From: DATGKR01 sp035294565
GTDB lineage: Bacteria; Actinomycetota; Acidimicrobiia; Acidimicrobiales; Palsa-688
NCBI GenBank assembly: GCA_035294565.1
Contig: DATGKR010000125.1
Coordinates: forward strand, 1-8,862
Direction: 5' to 3'
Length of the DNA stretch: 8,862 nt
This document shows, piece by piece, positions 1 to 5,848 of the stretch. The notes under the pieces were generated by a model, which was not told where the DNA came from, made no database searches, and saw only the letters and a program-made list of their open reading frames with translations. Each line of letters starts with the position of its first letter. Within the stretch, counting starts at the first letter, position 1. Made by a program: the position numbers and the translations under genes.

Positions 1-2
1 CG

Positions 3-1061
3 TTCGCCCTGAAGGTGTGGAACTACAAGCAGGGCGAGATCGTCTCGCTGATGATCCACCTGGGAGACAGGCTCGGCCTGTACAAAGCCCTCGATGGAGC
101 CGGGCCGATGACGGCTGCCGAGCTGGCCGGGCGAACGGGGCTCGACCGGCGCTGGGTGCAGGAGTGGCTGCGCGGCCAGGGCGCCGCCGGCCTGGTCGAC
201 ACGGCCGACGGGGAGGTGTTCGAGCTGACACCCGAAGCGGCTGAGGTCCTGGCCGGGGAGGGCAGGAGCGTGTGGTTCGCCGCCGGCGCCTTCAACGGCG
301 CGGCCCTGCCCGAGGATTCCGTGCCGCGTTTGATGGAGGCGTTCAGGACCGGGAGGGGCCTGAGCTACGACGAGCTCGGGCCGAGGGGCGCCCACGCCGT
401 CGAGAGGCTGACCGCCCCTTGGACGGAGCTGGCGCTGGTGCCGATCGTGCTCCCGAGGCTGGCAGGCGTCGTGGAGCGCCTCGAGGCGGGGGCCAGGGTC
501 GCCGACGTAGGGTGCGGGGCGGGTACGGCGCTGGTGGCGATGGCGTCGGCGTTCCCCTCGTCCTCCTTCGAGGGTTTCGACCCTTCCGTCCACGCCATCG
601 AGCGGGCCAGGCAGAGAGTGGCCGAGGCCGGCCTGACCAACGTGGAGATGCACCGCGCGGGTTTCGCCGACCTGCCCGGCGAGCCCACCTACGATCTGGT
701 GGTCACGCTGGACTGCATCCACGACCTGCCCCGGCCAGCAGAGGCGATCGCCGCCGTCCGCAGGAGCATCAAAGCCGATGGCACCTGGCTCATCAAGGAC
801 ATGCGCAGCTCGCCGAAGTGGTCGGACAACCTTCGCAACCCCGTGCTGGCCATGATGTACGGCATGTCGGTCGCCACCTGTATGTCCTCCGCCCTCTCCG
901 AACCGGGAGGTGCCGGCCTGGGCACGCTCGGCTTCCACCCTGAGCTCGCCGAGCAGATGTGCAAGGAAGCCGGGTTTTCCGCTTTCACGGTGCACGACGT
1001 CGGCGAGCCGGCGAACCTCTACTACGAGGTCCGTCCGGTGCCGGTCGGCAGCTCAGCGTGA
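3..1061 (+). CDS. SAM-dependent methyltransferase, winged-helix N-domain (5' end probably outside window)
   Basis: This is a class I S-adenosylmethionine-dependent methyltransferase of the kind represented by mycobacterial Rv2258c; the substrate cannot be told. Numbered from the GTG at position 15, residues 10-80 form an alpha-helical winged-helix/dimerisation region (SLMIHLGDRLGLYKAL, then TAAELAGRTGLDRRWVQEWL). The Rossmann domain follows, with glycine-rich motif I VADVGCGAGTA at 162-171, an acidic residue after strand 2 (D189 in FEGFDPS), the post-II motif YDLVVTLDCIHDL at 226-238, and a motif III-like segment (DGTWLIKDM) near 255-263. The C-terminal part (PGGAGLGTLGF, 297-307) resembles the lid region of this family. 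The GTG at 15 is not a convincing start: the frame is open upstream to the edge (F-A-L-K before V-W-N-Y-K-Q-G), no ribosome site precedes it, and it would begin inside the conserved first helix. I therefore treat the gene as 5'-partial. Its last 9 bases overlap katG, which runs towards it. Confidence 0.85.
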   Translation, partial: FALKVWNYKQGEIVSLMIHLGDRLGLYKALDGAGPMTAAELAGRTGLDRRWVQEWLRGQGAAGLVDTADGEVFELTPEAAEVLAGEGRSVWFAAGAFNGAALPEDSVPRLMEAFRTGRGLSYDELGPRGAHAVERLTAPWTELALVPIVLPRLAGVVERLEAGARVADVGCGAGTALVAMASAFPSSSFEGFDPSVHAIERARQRVAEAGLTNVEMHRAGFADLPGEPTYDLVVTLDCIHDLPRPAEAIAAVRRSIKADGTWLIKDMRSSPKWSDNLRNPVLAMMYGMSVATCMSSALSEPGGAGLGTLGFHPELAEQMCKEAGFSAFTVHDVGEPANLYYEVRPVPVGSSA

Positions 1062-3239
1062 CACGTCGAAGCGGTCGGCCATCATGACCTTGTCCCACGC
1101 GGCGACGAAGTCGCCGACCAGCTTCTCTTGGCCGTCGTCGCTGGCGTAGACCTCCGCGATCGCCCGCAGCTGGGAGTTGGAGCCGAAGACCAGGTCGACG
1201 GCGGTCGCCGTCCACCGGAGCTCGCCGGTGGCACGGTCCCTGCCCTCGTATACGCCCTCCGCCTGCTCGGACGCCCTCCATTCGGTGCGCATGTCGAGCA
1301 GGTTGACGAAGAAGTCGTTGCTCAGGACCCCGGGCCTAGCGCTGAGCACCCCGTGGGGCTCCCCTCCGTGGGTCGCCCCGAGCGCCCTCAGACCCCCGAC
1401 GAGGACGGTCATCTGCGGGGCGGTGAGGGTCAGTAGGTTGGCCTTCTCGACGAGCAGGTGCTCGGGCGGGAGCTTCTCCCCAGCCCGCAAGTAGTTCCGG
1501 AAGCCGTCAGCGACCGGCTCGAGGACGGCGAACGAGGCGACGTCGGTCTGCTCCTGCGAGGCGTCGGTGCGGCCAGGGGTGAAGGGCACGGCGACTTCGA
1601 AACCTGCGTCCGAAGCGGCCTTCTCGACCGCCGCGCAGCCGGCGAGCACGATCAGGTCGGCCAGCGAGACCCGCTTCGGCCCCTGCGAGGAGTTGAACTC
1701 CTCCTGGACTGCCTGAAGGACCGCCAGCACCCTGGAGAGCCGCTCGGGCTCGTTCGCCTCCCAGTCGCGCTGGGGGGCGAGCCTGATGCGCGCCCCGTTG
1801 GCGCCGCCGCGCCTGTCGGTCCCCCTGAAGGTCGACGCCGAGGCCCACGCCGTGGCGACCATCTCGGGAACCGTCAGCCCGCAGCCGAGCAGTTTCCCCT
1901 TCAGCGCCCGGATGTCGCCGTCGTCCACGAGGGGATGGTCGACCGGCGGTACCGGGTCCTGCCAGATCTGCGGCTCGGCGGGGACGAGCGGCCCGAGGTA
2001 GCGCGAGACCGGCCCCATGTCGCGGTGGGTCAGCTTGAACCAGGCCTTGGCGAACGCCTCGGCGAACTCCTCCGGGTGCTGGTGGAAACGCTCGGCGATC
2101 GGGCGGTAGACGGGGTCTTCCTTGAGGGCCAGGTCGGTGGTGAGCATGGTGGGGGCGTGGCGCCTGGTGGGGTCGTGGGCGTCGGGGACGGTTCCGTCGG
2201 CCGAGCGGTCCTTGGGGGTCCACTGCTTGGCGCCCGCCGGGCTGGTTGTCAGCTCCCACTCGTAGCCGAACAGGTTGTCGAAGAAGCCGTTGTCCCACCG
2301 GGTCGGCTGCGAGGTCCAGACTCCTTCGAGCCCGCTGGTGAACGTGTCCGGCCCCTTGCCGGTCCCGTAGGTGCTCCTCCAGCCGAGGCCCTGCTCCTCC
2401 AGGCTCGCCGCCTCCGGCTCCGGCCCGACGTAGGACTGCGGTGATGCGCCGTGGAACTTGCCGAAGGTGTGCCCGCCGGCGACCAGGGCGACCGTCTCCT
2501 CGTCGTCCATGGCCATCCGGGCGAAGGTCTCGCGGATGTCCCTGGCCGCGGCGAGCGGATCGGGTTCGCCGTGCGGGCCCTCGGGGTTCACGTATATGAG
2601 CCCCATCTGGACCGCCCCGAAGGGGTTGGCCAGGCGCTCGCCCTCGTAGCGCTCGTCGCCCAGCCAAGTCCGCTCGGGTCCCCAGTTGACCTCCTCGGGC
2701 TCCCAGATGTCTACCCGACCCCCGCCGAAGCCGACGGTACGGAACCCCATGGACTCGAGGGCGCAGTTGCCGGCGAAGACGATGAGGTCCGCCCAGGACA
2801 GCTTGCGGCCGTACTTCTGCTTGACCGGCCAGAGGAGGCGCCGCGCCTTGTCCAGGTTGGCGTTGTCCGGCCAGCTGTCGAGGGGGGCGAATCGCTGGCC
2901 TCCGCGGCTGGCGCCGCCGCGGCCGTCGGCGATTCGGTAGGTGCCGGCGCTGTGCCACGCCATGCGGATGAAAAGCGGGCCGTAGTGGCCGAAGTCGGCG
3001 GGCCACCACTCCTGCGACGTGGTCATGACAGCGAAGATGTCGCGCTTCACCTCTTCGAGGTCCAGGGTGGCGAACTCCTTGGCGTAGTCGAAGTCCTCGC
3101 CCATCGGGTCGGAGAGCCCCGAGTGGCGGTGCAGGACTTCGAGATCGAGCTGGTTGGGCCACCAGTCACGGTTGGACCTGGCGCCAAGAGCGGTGTGCGG
3201 GACGGGACAGCTGGAGCGTTGAAGATCGGTGTCTGACAT
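1053..3239 (-). CDS. katG: Catalase-peroxidase KatG (728 aa, full length)
   Basis: Bifunctional haem catalase-peroxidase that removes hydrogen peroxide in the cytoplasm. The length fits the family (about 720-750 aa), and both the N-terminal haem domain and the C-terminal haem-less repeat (from about residue 430) are present. All key residues are visible. Distal Arg92, Trp95 and His96 lie in RMAWHSAGTYR, with Asp125 in WPDNANLDKARR. Tyr216 (GLIYVNPEG) and Met242 (RMAMDD) complete the Trp95-Tyr216-Met242 adduct needed for catalase activity. Proximal His257 (GGHTFGK), its partners Trp308 (GVWTSQPTRWDN) and Asp369 (TTDLAL), and mobile Arg406 (HRDMGPVSRY) are also there. Ser302 in TSGLE corresponds to Ser315 of the M. 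tuberculosis enzyme. The ATG is supported by a strong ribosome site. The gene lies 24 bases downstream of the Fur-like gene on the same strand, so the two are probably cotranscribed and peroxide-responsive. No frameshift or missing catalytic residue was seen. Confidence 0.98.
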   Translation of the reverse strand: MSDTDLQRSSCPVPHTALGARSNRDWWPNQLDLEVLHRHSGLSDPMGEDFDYAKEFATLDLEEVKRDIFAVMTTSQEWWPADFGHYGPLFIRMAWHSAGTYRIADGRGGASRGGQRFAPLDSWPDNANLDKARRLLWPVKQKYGRKLSWADLIVFAGNCALESMGFRTVGFGGGRVDIWEPEEVNWGPERTWLGDERYEGERLANPFGAVQMGLIYVNPEGPHGEPDPLAAARDIRETFARMAMDDEETVALVAGGHTFGKFHGASPQSYVGPEPEAASLEEQGLGWRSTYGTGKGPDTFTSGLEGVWTSQPTRWDNGFFDNLFGYEWELTTSPAGAKQWTPKDRSADGTVPDAHDPTRRHAPTMLTTDLALKEDPVYRPIAERFHQHPEEFAEAFAKAWFKLTHRDMGPVSRYLGPLVPAEPQIWQDPVPPVDHPLVDDGDIRALKGKLLGCGLTVPEMVATAWASASTFRGTDRRGGANGARIRLAPQRDWEANEPERLSRVLAVLQAVQEEFNSSQGPKRVSLADLIVLAGCAAVEKAASDAGFEVAVPFTPGRTDASQEQTDVASFAVLEPVADGFRNYLRAGEKLPPEHLLVEKANLLTLTAPQMTVLVGGLRALGATHGGEPHGVLSARPGVLSNDFFVNLLDMRTEWRASEQAEGVYEGRDRATGELRWTATAVDLVFGSNSQLRAIAEVYASDDGQEKLVGDFVAAWDKVMMADRFDVSR

Positions 3240-3247
3240 GGGTGATG

Positions 3248-3255
3248 CCCTCCTT
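3248..3255 (-). promoter_or_regulatory. Ribosome binding site of katG
   Basis: The minus strand reads AAGGAGGG here, followed by 8 bases and the katG ATG. It is near-perfect, lies in the 24-base gap after the furA stop, and decides the katG start. It implies that katG is translated efficiently and independently of furA even though the message is probably shared. I see no separate promoter in this short gap. Confidence 0.85.
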
Positions 3256-3263
3256 CGGGCGGT

Positions 3264-3740
3264 TCAGGGTTTGCTGTTCTTCGGTTTGCGGGCGGACTTC
3301 TGTTGGCAGGCGGGGCAGATGCCCCAGAACGTCACCTCCGCTTCGTCGAGCACGTAGCCGTGGGTCTCCGACGGGGTGAGGCACGGCCGTGCCCCTACGG
3401 CGCAGTCGATGTCGGCTGTGGCGCCGCAGCGCCTGCAGACGACGTGGTGGTGGTTGTCCCCGGTGCGCAGCTCGTGAAGGGCCGGGCTGCCGGCCGGCTC
3501 GATGCGCCGGACGATGCCCGCTTCCACGAAAGCGGACAGGACGCTGTAGACGGTCTGCGGGGAGACCGAGCCGAGCCGCCGACGCAGGTCGGCTACCAGG
3601 CTCTCGGCGTCGGCGTGCGGCCGCCGGGCCAGGGCCTCCAGGACAGCCAGGCGGGTGGCCGTGACCCGGAGTCCGGCGGAGCGCACCAGCGACGCCAGGT
3701 CGCCGTCTGCCTCTTCGCGGGGGTCGTGCCGTCCAGCCAT
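3264..3740 (-). CDS. furA: Fur-family metal/peroxide-responsive repressor (FurA-like)
   Basis: A 158-residue Fur-superfamily repressor, a usual length for the family. Residues 14-85 form the N-terminal winged helix (LRVTATRLAVLEAL, then recognition helix SPQTVYSVLSAFVEAGIVRRI at about 60-80). The C-terminal dimerisation domain carries the regulatory-metal histidine cluster (D95, H97-H99 in GDNHHHVVC) and two CxxC pairs, C102/C105 and C142/C145, expected to hold a structural zinc. The position directly before katG on the same strand matches the actinobacterial furA-katG and furS-cpeB pairs, whose regulators repress their own operon; that comparison supports the symbol, not a sequence search. 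The tail after the last CxxC is lysine-rich (QKSARKPKNSKP). The ATG at 3738-3740 has only AAGGA 3 bases upstream, too close for a normal ribosome site. The promoter lies immediately upstream, so the message is probably leaderless. By motif alone it could be Fur, PerR or Zur; katG linkage favours a peroxide/iron sensor. Confidence 0.92.
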   Translation of the reverse strand: MAGRHDPREEADGDLASLVRSAGLRVTATRLAVLEALARRPHADAESLVADLRRRLGSVSPQTVYSVLSAFVEAGIVRRIEPAGSPALHELRTGDNHHHVVCRRCGATADIDCAVGARPCLTPSETHGYVLDEAEVTFWGICPACQQKSARKPKNSKP

Positions 3741-3748
3741 CGATCCTT

Positions 3749-3778
3749 ATAGTAGACCGACTCCTATATTGGAGTCAA
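3749..3778 (-). promoter_or_regulatory. Promoter of the furA-katG operon
   Basis: On the minus strand there is TTGACT (3778-3773), an 18-base spacer, then TACTAT (3754-3749). Both boxes are close to the vegetative sigma consensus. The furA ATG begins 9 bases after the -10 box, which is where transcription would be expected to start. This predicts a message beginning at or within a few bases of the start codon. The region is clearly more AT-rich than its surroundings. Confidence 0.65.
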
Positions 3779-3784
3779 TCCAAT
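3759..3784. promoter_or_regulatory. Candidate FurA operator: two overlapping inverted repeats
   Basis: Two perfect 6-base inverted repeats interlock here. The first is GACTCC-TATATT-GGAGTC (3759-3776). The second is ATTGGA-GTCAA-TCCAAT (3768-3784). They cover the -35 box and most of the spacer of the furA promoter, a good place for autorepression. Overlapping dimer sites are a known feature of Fur-type regulation. Assigning them to this Fur protein is inference from position and symmetry; I have not matched them to a published motif. Confidence 0.55.
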
Positions 3785-3836
3785 TATCACCGGTCTTCCC
3801 GCCGCACCAACGAGCCGCGACGACTGGCGGTGACGT

Positions 3837-3845
3837 TGGTATCCT
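3837..3845 (+). promoter_or_regulatory. Possible extended -10 box for the ABC exporter operon
   Basis: TGG-TATCCT resembles an extended -10 element (TGn before the hexamer) and sits 30 bases before the exporter ATG. No recognisable -35 box lies at the right distance. The 135-base furA/ABC divergent region must nevertheless carry a plus-strand promoter, and this is the best candidate I see. Confidence 0.25.
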
Positions 3846-3875
3846 CGGACGGGCAGAAAGCAAGGAGCAGCCGGC

Positions 3876-4847
3876 ATGTCGACGCTCAAAGCCAATCCGG
3901 ACACCTCGTATGCCGGCATTTCGGCCCCAGCTGCCATCGAGCTGAGCGGGCTCCGCAAGGTGTTCGGCCACGTGGAGGCGGTGCGCGGCGTCGATCTGCG
4001 GGTCGAGCCGGGAGAGGTCGTGGCCTTCCTCGGACCAAACGGCGCGGGCAAGACGACGACCATCGACATGGTGCTCGGCCTGACGGAGCCGACCGCTGGG
4101 CGGGTCGCCGTCTATGGCATGGAGCCGCGCGACGCCGTTCGGAGGGGGCTGGTATCGGCCGTCATGCAGAACGGCGGCCTGCTCAAGGACCTGACGGTCG
4201 CCGAGACCATCGCCTACACGTCGCACCTTTTCCCCGGTTCTCGTCCGGTAGAGGAGGTGATGGCCCGGGCCGGGATCGAGGCCCTCGCCGGCCGCCTGGT
4301 CGGCAAGTGCTCGGGAGGAGAGCAGCAGAGGCTGCGTTTCGCCATGGCACTCCTGCCCGACCCCGACCTGCTGATCCTCGACGAGCCGACCCAGGGCATG
4401 GACGTGGAAGGCCGCCGCAGCTTCTGGGCCTCCATACGCCAGGACGCCGAGGCCGGGCGCACGATCGTCTTCGCCACCCATTACCTCGAGGAGGCCGACG
4501 CATACGCCGACCGGGTCGTGCTGGTCCGCAAGGGCGAGATAGTCGCCGACGGAACCTCCGCCGAGGTGAAGGCCCTCGCCTCGGGCAAGACGGTGCGCGC
4601 CACGCTCAGCCGGATCGACGAGGCGGCGCTGCAGTCCCTGCCCGGCGTCGAACGCGTAGAGCTGCGCGGGGAGCGGCTGGTCGTCCACTGCGCCGACAGC
4701 GACGCGGTGGCGCGCTACCTGCTGAACGAGACCGACGCCCGCGACCTCGAGATCACCGCCCTCGGCCTCGAGGAGGCGTTCGTCGCCCTCACCGGGGACG
4801 AGCGCCCGCCGCCCGGCGGCGCCCCCTTTGAGGGGGTGGCCCGTTGA
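3876..4847 (+). CDS. ABC exporter ATP-binding protein (DrrA-like)
   Basis: A cytoplasmic ATPase of 323 residues that would power the membrane partner encoded next. All nucleotide-binding motifs are intact: Walker A GPNGAGKTT (53-61, Lys59), Q-loop Gln98 (VMQNGG), signature CSGGEQQR (145-152), Walker B LLILDEP with D169 and E170, D-loop QGMD (173-176), and H-loop His202 (FATHYLEEAD). After the ATPase core (about 20-235) a C-terminal extension of about 85 residues contains strand-rich sequence (VERVELRGERLVVHC) and ends with ITALGLEEAFVALTG, typical of drug, antibiotic or lipid exporters of the DrrA/CcmA/NatA type. The ATG at 3876 follows AAGGAG (3862-3867) with 8 bases between. The stop overlaps the start of the permease gene, so the two are one operon. 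The substrate cannot be inferred. Confidence 0.93.
   Translation: MSTLKANPDTSYAGISAPAAIELSGLRKVFGHVEAVRGVDLRVEPGEVVAFLGPNGAGKTTTIDMVLGLTEPTAGRVAVYGMEPRDAVRRGLVSAVMQNGGLLKDLTVAETIAYTSHLFPGSRPVEEVMARAGIEALAGRLVGKCSGGEQQRLRFAMALLPDPDLLILDEPTQGMDVEGRRSFWASIRQDAEAGRTIVFATHYLEEADAYADRVVLVRKGEIVADGTSAEVKALASGKTVRATLSRIDEAALQSLPGVERVELRGERLVVHCADSDAVARYLLNETDARDLEITALGLEEAFVALTGDERPPPGGAPFEGVAR
4830..4836 (+). promoter_or_regulatory. Ribosome binding site supporting a TTG start
   Basis: GAGGGGG lies inside the end of the ATPase gene, 7 bases before the TTG at 4844. This supports TTG as the permease start. The next in-frame alternative, a GTG at 4865, has no purine-rich site before it. Confidence 0.6.
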
Positions 4848-5641
4848 GCGCCGCTGCCGCCCAGGTGGGGGCGCGCGAGCGGCCCCTTCCGGCGTGGGGC
4901 GGGTTCAAGGCGTCGCTGGTACGCATCGAGGTACGCCGCCTGCTGCGCAACAGGAGGACCGTGATCTTTTCCCTCGTGGTCCCGGTCCTGTTCTTCCTCA
5001 TCTTCGGGCTCAACAACACCTACGCTTCCGACCCGGTCGGCGAGGGCAACCAGTCGGCTTCGATCATGATCTCCATGGGCCTCTACGGAGCGGTGCTGGC
5101 GACGTCCAGCGGGGGAGCCATGGTCTCGGTGGAGCGGCTCTTGGGGTGGAGCCGCCAGCTGCGAATCACCCCCCTGCAGCCCGCCGCCTACATCGCCATC
5201 AAGATGGCCACATCCCTGGTCCTGGGGCTCACCGCGGTGCTCGCCGTCTACGCCGCCGGTCTGATCACCCACAAACCCTCGATGCCAGTCGACGTGTGGG
5301 TCGTCAGCGGGCTGGCGTTGTGGATCGGGTCGCTGGTCTTCGCGGCGTTCGGGCTCTTCGTCGGCTACCTGCTGCCGTCGGAGAACGTGATGCAGCTGAT
5401 CGGGTTCGCTTTGATGCTGTTCTCCTTCGGGGGAGGCCTGTTCATACCGCTCAGCCAGTTCTCCCACACCCTGCGGGTCCTCGCCACCTACACGCCGCTC
5501 TACGGGCTGAACCAGCTCGTCCACTACCCCCTGGCGCGCGGGGCGTTCGACTGGACGTGGGCCGCGAACCTCGTCGTCTGGCTGGTCCTGTTCACCGCGG
5601 GGGCAGTGTGGCGCTTTCGCAAGGACACGGCCAGGGTTTGA
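4844..5641 (+). CDS. ABC-2 type exporter permease (DrrB-like)
   Basis: An integral membrane subunit of 265 residues, the expected partner of the preceding ATPase. After a cytoplasmic N-terminus with a basic amphipathic segment (VRIEVRRLLRNRRTV, 26-40), about six hydrophobic segments can be read, near 40-57, 73-95, 116-141, 151-177, 180-203 and 238-256. This is the usual ABC-2 layout. The segment LLGWSRQLRITPLQPAAYIAIK (about 99-120) between the second and third helices matches the conserved cytoplasmic loop of this family (E-R-x-x-G-x-x-x-x-L-x-x-T-P-L). The protein starts at TTG, and that codon overlaps the stop of the ATPase gene (TTGA), so the pair is translationally coupled. No two-component system or regulator follows, unlike many DrrAB-type or DesKR-linked exporters. 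Transport substrate unknown. Confidence 0.88.
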   Translation: MSAAAAQVGARERPLPAWGGFKASLVRIEVRRLLRNRRTVIFSLVVPVLFFLIFGLNNTYASDPVGEGNQSASIMISMGLYGAVLATSSGGAMVSVERLLGWSRQLRITPLQPAAYIAIKMATSLVLGLTAVLAVYAAGLITHKPSMPVDVWVVSGLALWIGSLVFAAFGLFVGYLLPSENVMQLIGFALMLFSFGGGLFIPLSQFSHTLRVLATYTPLYGLNQLVHYPLARGAFDWTWAANLVVWLVLFTAGAVWRFRKDTARV

Positions 5642-5642
5642 C

Positions 5643-5667
5643 GGCCCGCTGCTCGCAGGGCGGGGCC
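5643..5667 (+). terminator. Hairpin just after the exporter operon, possible terminator
   Basis: GGCCCGC (5643-5649) can pair with GCGGGGCC (5660-5667), leaving one bulged G and a 10-base loop, starting 2 bases after the permease stop. There is no following T-run, so it is not a classical intrinsic terminator. GC-rich actinobacteria often use hairpins of this kind, and the position fits. Confidence 0.35.
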
Positions 5668-5754
5668 AGCCGCCAGTCCACGAAGCCCACCGCGGCAGGC
5701 AGCGGGTAAGCGCGCGGCGGCCGCATTTGACCAAAAAACATTCATCGATCAGCG

Positions 5755-5789
5755 GACAGGGGCGTCCCTCTCGTAGGTGGGCCTCTGTC
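5755..5789. other. Intergenic hairpin between convergent operons
   Basis: GACAGGGGC (5755-5763) pairs with GCCTCTGTC (5781-5789) over 9 bases with one G-T pair and a 17-base loop. On the minus strand a run of six Ts lies about 15 bases beyond the stem (5733-5738), too far for a standard terminator but pointing to an end for the CLC transcript. It could act in either direction. Confidence 0.35.
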
Positions 5790-5799
5790 TGTCAGCATG

Positions 5800-5821
5800 A
5801 GGTGCCGGCGGGGAGTCGAAA
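5800..5821 (-). other. Short tRNA 3'-end-like stretch (possible attachment-site remnant)
   Basis: The minus strand reads TTCGACT-CCCCG-CCGGCACC, which looks like the T-loop, the 3' half of the T-stem and the 3' acceptor strand of a tRNA. The bases before it (GTAGAT) do not pair with CCCCG, and no anticodon or D arm lies upstream, so it is not a tRNA gene. Such fragments can be scars of integration at a tRNA 3' end, but 20 bases can also match by chance. Confidence 0.2.
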
Positions 5822-5833
5822 TCTACGTTTTCC

Positions 5834-5848
5834 AGGCGTTTCACGCCT
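5834..5848 (-). terminator. Hairpin over the CLC stop codon, weak terminator candidate
   Basis: On the minus strand AGGCGT-GAA-ACGCCT forms a perfect 6-base stem with a 3-base loop that contains part of the CLC stop codon. It is followed by GGAAAAC and not a T-run, so termination strength is doubtful. Confidence 0.3.

Noticed and set aside
1458..3236. Two long plus-strand open frames (1458-2444 and 2451-3236) opposite katG, and a long shifted minus-strand frame (1507-3162).
   Set aside because: They lie entirely inside a clearly intact katG, have low-complexity Arg/Gly/Pro/Val-rich translations without recognisable domains, and are the usual stop-free shadows of GC-rich genes.
3783..3789. 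A full classical 7-1-7 Fur box.
   Set aside because: Only one half site (ATTATCA) is present and the other half does not match; the overlapping inverted repeats next to it are better operator candidates.
3747..4688. A 313-codon minus-strand open frame opposite the ABC ATPase.
   Set aside because: It covers the intact ATPase motifs on the other strand and the furA promoter region, with no recognisable domain of its own.
5800..5821. An intact tRNA or tmRNA gene.
   Set aside because: Only the T-loop and 3' acceptor-like part is present; no D arm, anticodon arm or matching 5' acceptor strand lies upstream.
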